From the NCBI GenBank assembly GCA_041691815.1, contig JBEPTZ010000184.1, positions 1 to 6,690 on the forward strand: a stretch of DNA of 6,690 nt, given 5' to 3'. The stretch is from 70-18 sp041691815 (GTDB taxonomy: Bacteria; Pseudomonadota; Alphaproteobacteria; Acetobacterales; Acetobacteraceae). The translations under genes and the position numbers were made by a program. This document shows positions 5,217-6,690 of the stretch, in pieces (position 1 is the stretch's first letter; every line of letters begins with the position of its first letter). The notes under the pieces were generated by a model. The model saw nothing but the letters and a program-made list of their open reading frames with translations, searched no databases and had not been told where the DNA came from.

Positions 5217-5785
5217 GACCACTCCTCCATCGCGGCGCGCAGCCGCTGCATGGCCAGCCGCAGCCGGGATTTCACGGTGCCGAGCGGAATGCCGAGCAGA
5301 TGCTCGATTTCCGAATGCGGCCGATCCTCATAGAAGGCAAGCTTGACCAGCCTGGCCTGCTCCGCCGGCAGCGTGTCCAGCGCCGCGCGCAGCCGGCCGT
5401 CGCGCGCCCTGGTTTCCAGCACCGCATCGGCGCCCGGCGCGTCGTCGGCCGGCTCGGGCAGGCTGTCGGCATCCGCCATGCCGCCTTTCGGCAGCTTGCG
5501 CAGCGCATCGATGCGCAGGTTGCGCGCGATGGTGAACACCCAGGTCGAAGCCCCGGCCCGCCCCGGGTCGAAGCTGGCCGCCTTGTGCCACACCGCCAGC
5601 AGCGCCTCCTGCGCCAGGTCCTCGGCCTGGGCGTCGGCGGCGCCGAGCTTGCGCATATAGGCCTTCACCCTGGGGGCGAAGTGACCAAATAACGCCGCAT
5701 AGGCGGCCCGATCGCGGTTTTCCGCGATGCGGCGCAGCAGCAGCGTCATCGCCTCGGGCGACGCGGTGTCCGGCGCCGGGCTCAT
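5213..5785 (-). CDS. rpoE: ECF RNA polymerase sigma factor, RpoE/ECF11 type
   Basis: A 190-residue group IV sigma factor from the chosen start. Region 2 spans about 27-97: YAALFGHFAPRVKAYM, then AEDLAQEALLAVWHKAASFDP, then the -10-reading WVFTIARNLRIDALRK. A short acidic linker follows. Region 4 spans about 130-185, with the helix-turn-helix HSEIEHLLGIPLGTVKSRL reading the -35. It directs RNA polymerase to stress genes and is paired with the ChrR gene next door, which defines the ECF11 group. The start is uncertain. ATG 5854 gives 213 residues but lies almost at the predicted transcription start, so it would be leaderless. ATG 5785 and ATG 5749 (178 residues, nearer the family length) have weak ribosome sites. 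The GTGA overlap with the anti-sigma gene keeps the two proteins balanced. Confidence 0.92.
   Translation of the reverse strand: MSPAPDTASPEAMTLLLRRIAENRDRAAYAALFGHFAPRVKAYMRKLGAADAQAEDLAQEALLAVWHKAASFDPGRAGASTWVFTIARNLRIDALRKLPKGGMADADSLPEPADDAPGADAVLETRARDGRLRAALDTLPAEQARLVKLAFYEDRPHSEIEHLLGIPLGTVKSRLRLAMQRLRAAMEEWS
5222..5228 (-). promoter_or_regulatory. Ribosome binding site for the ChrR gene, inside the sigma gene
   Basis: GGAGGAG (5228-5222 on the minus strand) encodes the Glu-Glu near the sigma C-terminus (AMEEWS). It sits 7 nt from the GTG at 5216 when measured from GGAGG. It decides the anti-sigma start in favour of 5216. Confidence 0.75.
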
Positions 5786-5859
5786 CCGGGCAGCCACCAG
5801 GCGTCCCCAGCTTGCTGCGGCAGGTGCTGCGTAAACCAGGGCTTGTCCATTCATGCCAC

Positions 5860-5889
5860 TCTATACGCAGTCGCGCCGGAAGCGGATCA
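5860..5889 (-). promoter_or_regulatory. Candidate RpoE (ECF11) autoregulatory promoter
   Basis: Reading the minus strand, TGATCC (5889-5884) is followed after exactly 18 nt by TATAGA (5865-5860). As I recall it, the Rhodobacter RpoE consensus is TGATCC, about 18 nt, then a TAAGA-like -10, so the -35 is perfect and the -10 differs slightly. Transcription should start near 5853, giving a leader of about 68 nt if translation begins at 5785. It would place rpoE, chrR and the hydrolase under RpoE control. Confidence 0.7.
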
Positions 5890-6027
5890 GCGATCGGCGC
5901 CGGGCCGGATTTGTTTTCACCGTTTCGCGCGGTCTATCGCGACTCTCGGATTTGTGAACAAAAAGATACTGTCTTTTGGTTCGATTTCGCGTCATTTCCG
6001 CACGCCCAATACAGGTATAACGAAACT
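5890..6027. other. Less GC-rich divergent intergenic region
   Basis: This stretch separates the sigma operon (-) from the MarR gene (+) and is clearly richer in A/T than the flanking genes, with runs such as AAAAAGATA and TTTTGG. It holds TTTGTGAACAAA (5951-5962), an inverted repeat of two 5-bp arms around a 2-nt centre, which could be a regulator site. No convincing gene is present; an open frame crossing it lacks a ribosome site and any domain. Confidence 0.5.
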
Positions 6028-6056
6028 TTGACGATTTTTTTCCGTTGCGCTATATG
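6028..6056 (+). promoter_or_regulatory. Sigma70-like promoter of the MarR-family gene
   Basis: TTGACG (6028-6033) is followed after 17 nt by TATATG (6051-6056). The -35 matches TTGACA in five of six positions and the -10 begins with TATA; CTATAT one base earlier is a common alphaproteobacterial form. A T-run fills the spacer. Transcription would start near 6063, leaving a leader of about 90 nt. Confidence 0.65.
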
Positions 6057-6106
6057 GATCGCTGTATCAGCCAACAGACTTCGTCGAATCGGTCAGTGTA
6101 CGGGCA

Positions 6107-6122
6107 ACCGAAACGTTTGGGT
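6107..6122. promoter_or_regulatory. Imperfect 16-bp palindrome, candidate MarR operator
   Basis: The sequence ACCGAAACGTTTGGGT is its own reverse complement except at one symmetric pair (positions 4 and 13). It lies in the leader of the MarR gene, about 30 nt before its start and downstream of the promoter, where a bound dimer could block transcription. MarR proteins typically bind such palindromes and repress their own genes. Confidence 0.45.
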
Positions 6123-6137
6123 CCAACGGCAATAACA

Positions 6138-6143
6138 AAGGAG
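6138..6143 (+). promoter_or_regulatory. Strong ribosome binding site of the MarR gene
   Basis: AAGGAG ends 9 nt before the ATG at 6153. It excludes the in-frame ATG at 6045 as the start, and the ATG at 6145 is out of frame and too close. Confidence 0.8.
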
Positions 6144-6152
6144 AATGCCTGT

Positions 6153-6545
6153 ATGGCAATGCAAGCCACCCCAGATAAACTGCTCGGCATCCTGCGCGAT
6201 ACCGTGGTGGGCACCGTGCGCCGTGACGGCCCCGACCTGTCGGCGCGCCAGTTCGGTGTATTTCTGATCTGCTATATCGAGGATGCGCAACATACCGTGC
6301 GCGGCCTCGCAGCCCGGCTGGAAGTTTCCAAGCCGGCCATCACCCGCTCGCTCGATCGGCTGGAGGAACTCGGCCTGGCCCGCCGCGCGCCGGACCCGCG
6401 CGACCGTCGTTCGGTGCTGGTCACCCGCACCCGCAAGGGCAATGACCTGCTGACCGATCTGCGCGGCTTGCTGGTTACCGCTGCCAAAGCCAAAGGCGGC
6501 GGCAGCACCCGCGACGACGCCACTGCGGTTGCGATGCGCGCCTGA
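6153..6545 (+). CDS. MarR-family winged-helix transcriptional regulator
   Basis: A 130-residue protein, slightly short for the family (about 140-150). Residues about 27-107 form the winged helix-turn-helix: LSARQFGVFLICYIE, then TVRGLAARLEVSKPAITRSL, where SKPAITRSLDRLEELG (59-74) is the recognition helix. The wing follows as RRAPDPRDRRSVLVTRT (77-93), with the DxRDRR signature typical of MarR. The N- and C-terminal dimerisation helices are short, and the tail is Gly/Ala-rich (KAKGGGSTRDD). Such proteins are cytoplasmic dimers that sense small molecules or oxidants and repress nearby genes. The gene has its own promoter, a candidate operator in the leader and no partner on its strand in the window. 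It diverges from the sigma operon, so shared control is possible but not shown. The ligand is unknown. Confidence 0.88.
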   Translation: MAMQATPDKLLGILRDTVVGTVRRDGPDLSARQFGVFLICYIEDAQHTVRGLAARLEVSKPAITRSLDRLEELGLARRAPDPRDRRSVLVTRTRKGNDLLTDLRGLLVTAAKAKGGGSTRDDATAVAMRA

Positions 6546-6587
6546 AGCACAGCGCTGAACCACAACCCAGCTACAGCCTCGTTTAGC

Positions 6588-6613
6588 CCGCGCCCCGAAA
6601 AAGGGGCCCGCGG
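6588..6613 (+). terminator. Hairpin after the MarR gene, possible terminator
   Basis: CCGCG-CCCC (6588-6596) can pair with GGGG and CGCGG (6603-6606 and 6609-6613) around a GAAAAA loop, with a two-base CC bulge. There is no immediate T-run; TTTT appears only at 6627-6630. It lies 43 nt after the stop and may be the MarR terminator, perhaps distorted by base errors. Confidence 0.4.
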
Positions 6614-6690
6614 CAACCCGGGGTGGTTTTAAAAAAAACCCCGCCCCCACACCGGCAGCAAATAGGGTTTGAGGGATATGGGTTAAAAAA
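6614..6690. other. Non-coding, possibly low-quality contig end
   Basis: The last bases are runs of one nucleotide (GGTTTTAAAAAAAACCCCGCCCCC, split here as GGTTTT, eight A, CCCCG, CCCCC) and end in GGTTAAAAAA. Composition differs abruptly from the rest. No gene is visible, and sequence or assembly error is likely. Confidence 0.5.

Noticed and set aside
3779..5692. 637-codon open frame on the + strand
   Set aside because: It runs antisense to the hydrolase, ChrR and sigma genes. It is Arg/Pro/Ala/His-rich with no domain or ribosome site; such frames are a by-product of high GC.
5812..6135. 107-codon open frame on the + strand through the divergent region
   Set aside because: No ribosome site and no domain. 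It begins within the sigma gene leader and covers the promoters of both flanking genes.
1..6690. CRISPR arrays, tRNA or rRNA genes, insertion sequences, toxin-antitoxin pairs
   Set aside because: No regularly spaced repeats, cloverleaf, rRNA-like sequence, transposase, terminal repeats or typical toxin pair was found by eye.

Overview
The window is very GC-rich and almost fully coding, with G/C-dominated third codon positions. The RpoE–ChrR pair, the GTA-type holin-like protein and an Acetobacteraceae-like protein style point to an alphaproteobacterium, plausibly of the Acetobacteraceae (an inference; no rRNA or marker gene is present). The last ~80 bases look like an unreliable contig end, so the window may be a whole small contig or its edge.

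Region 1 (1-1604, + strand) is a compact block of four small genes: an unrecognised 138-residue protein, a 99-residue XhlA-like coiled-coil/membrane protein joined by an ATGA overlap, a 53-residue single-span membrane peptide, and a 222-residue protein resembling the three-TM GTA/phage holin family. Together they look like the lysis/holin end of a prophage or gene-transfer-agent-like element. No endolysin, capsid or integrase gene lies in the window.

Region 2 (1700-3519) holds a class I SAM-dependent methyltransferase with an N-terminal DUF4214-like segment (+), converging on an LpxH-like metallophosphoesterase (-). Their stop codons overlap inside one CTAG.

Region 3 (3638-5785 or 5854, - strand) is a tight operon: an ECF11/RpoE-type sigma factor, its ChrR-type zinc anti-sigma factor (GTGA overlap) and an alpha/beta hydrolase with a GHSAG nucleophile elbow (1-nt gap). 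A promoter-like TGATCC-N18-TATAGA sits directly upstream of the sigma gene, which fits the autoregulated singlet-oxygen/peroxide stress circuit known from Rhodobacter. The LpxH-like gene lies 118 nt further downstream on the same strand.

Region 4 (5860-6690) is a less GC-rich divergent intergenic region followed by a MarR-family regulator (+). That gene has a good sigma70-like promoter, a near-palindromic candidate operator in its leader and a strong ribosome binding site. A hairpin and poor-looking homopolymer sequence follow it.

No tRNA, rRNA, CRISPR array or insertion sequence was seen. The window does not clearly contain an unknown system. The most informative points are the sigma-gene promoter that nearly coincides with an in-frame ATG, the sigma/anti-sigma/hydrolase operon, and the holin-like block.
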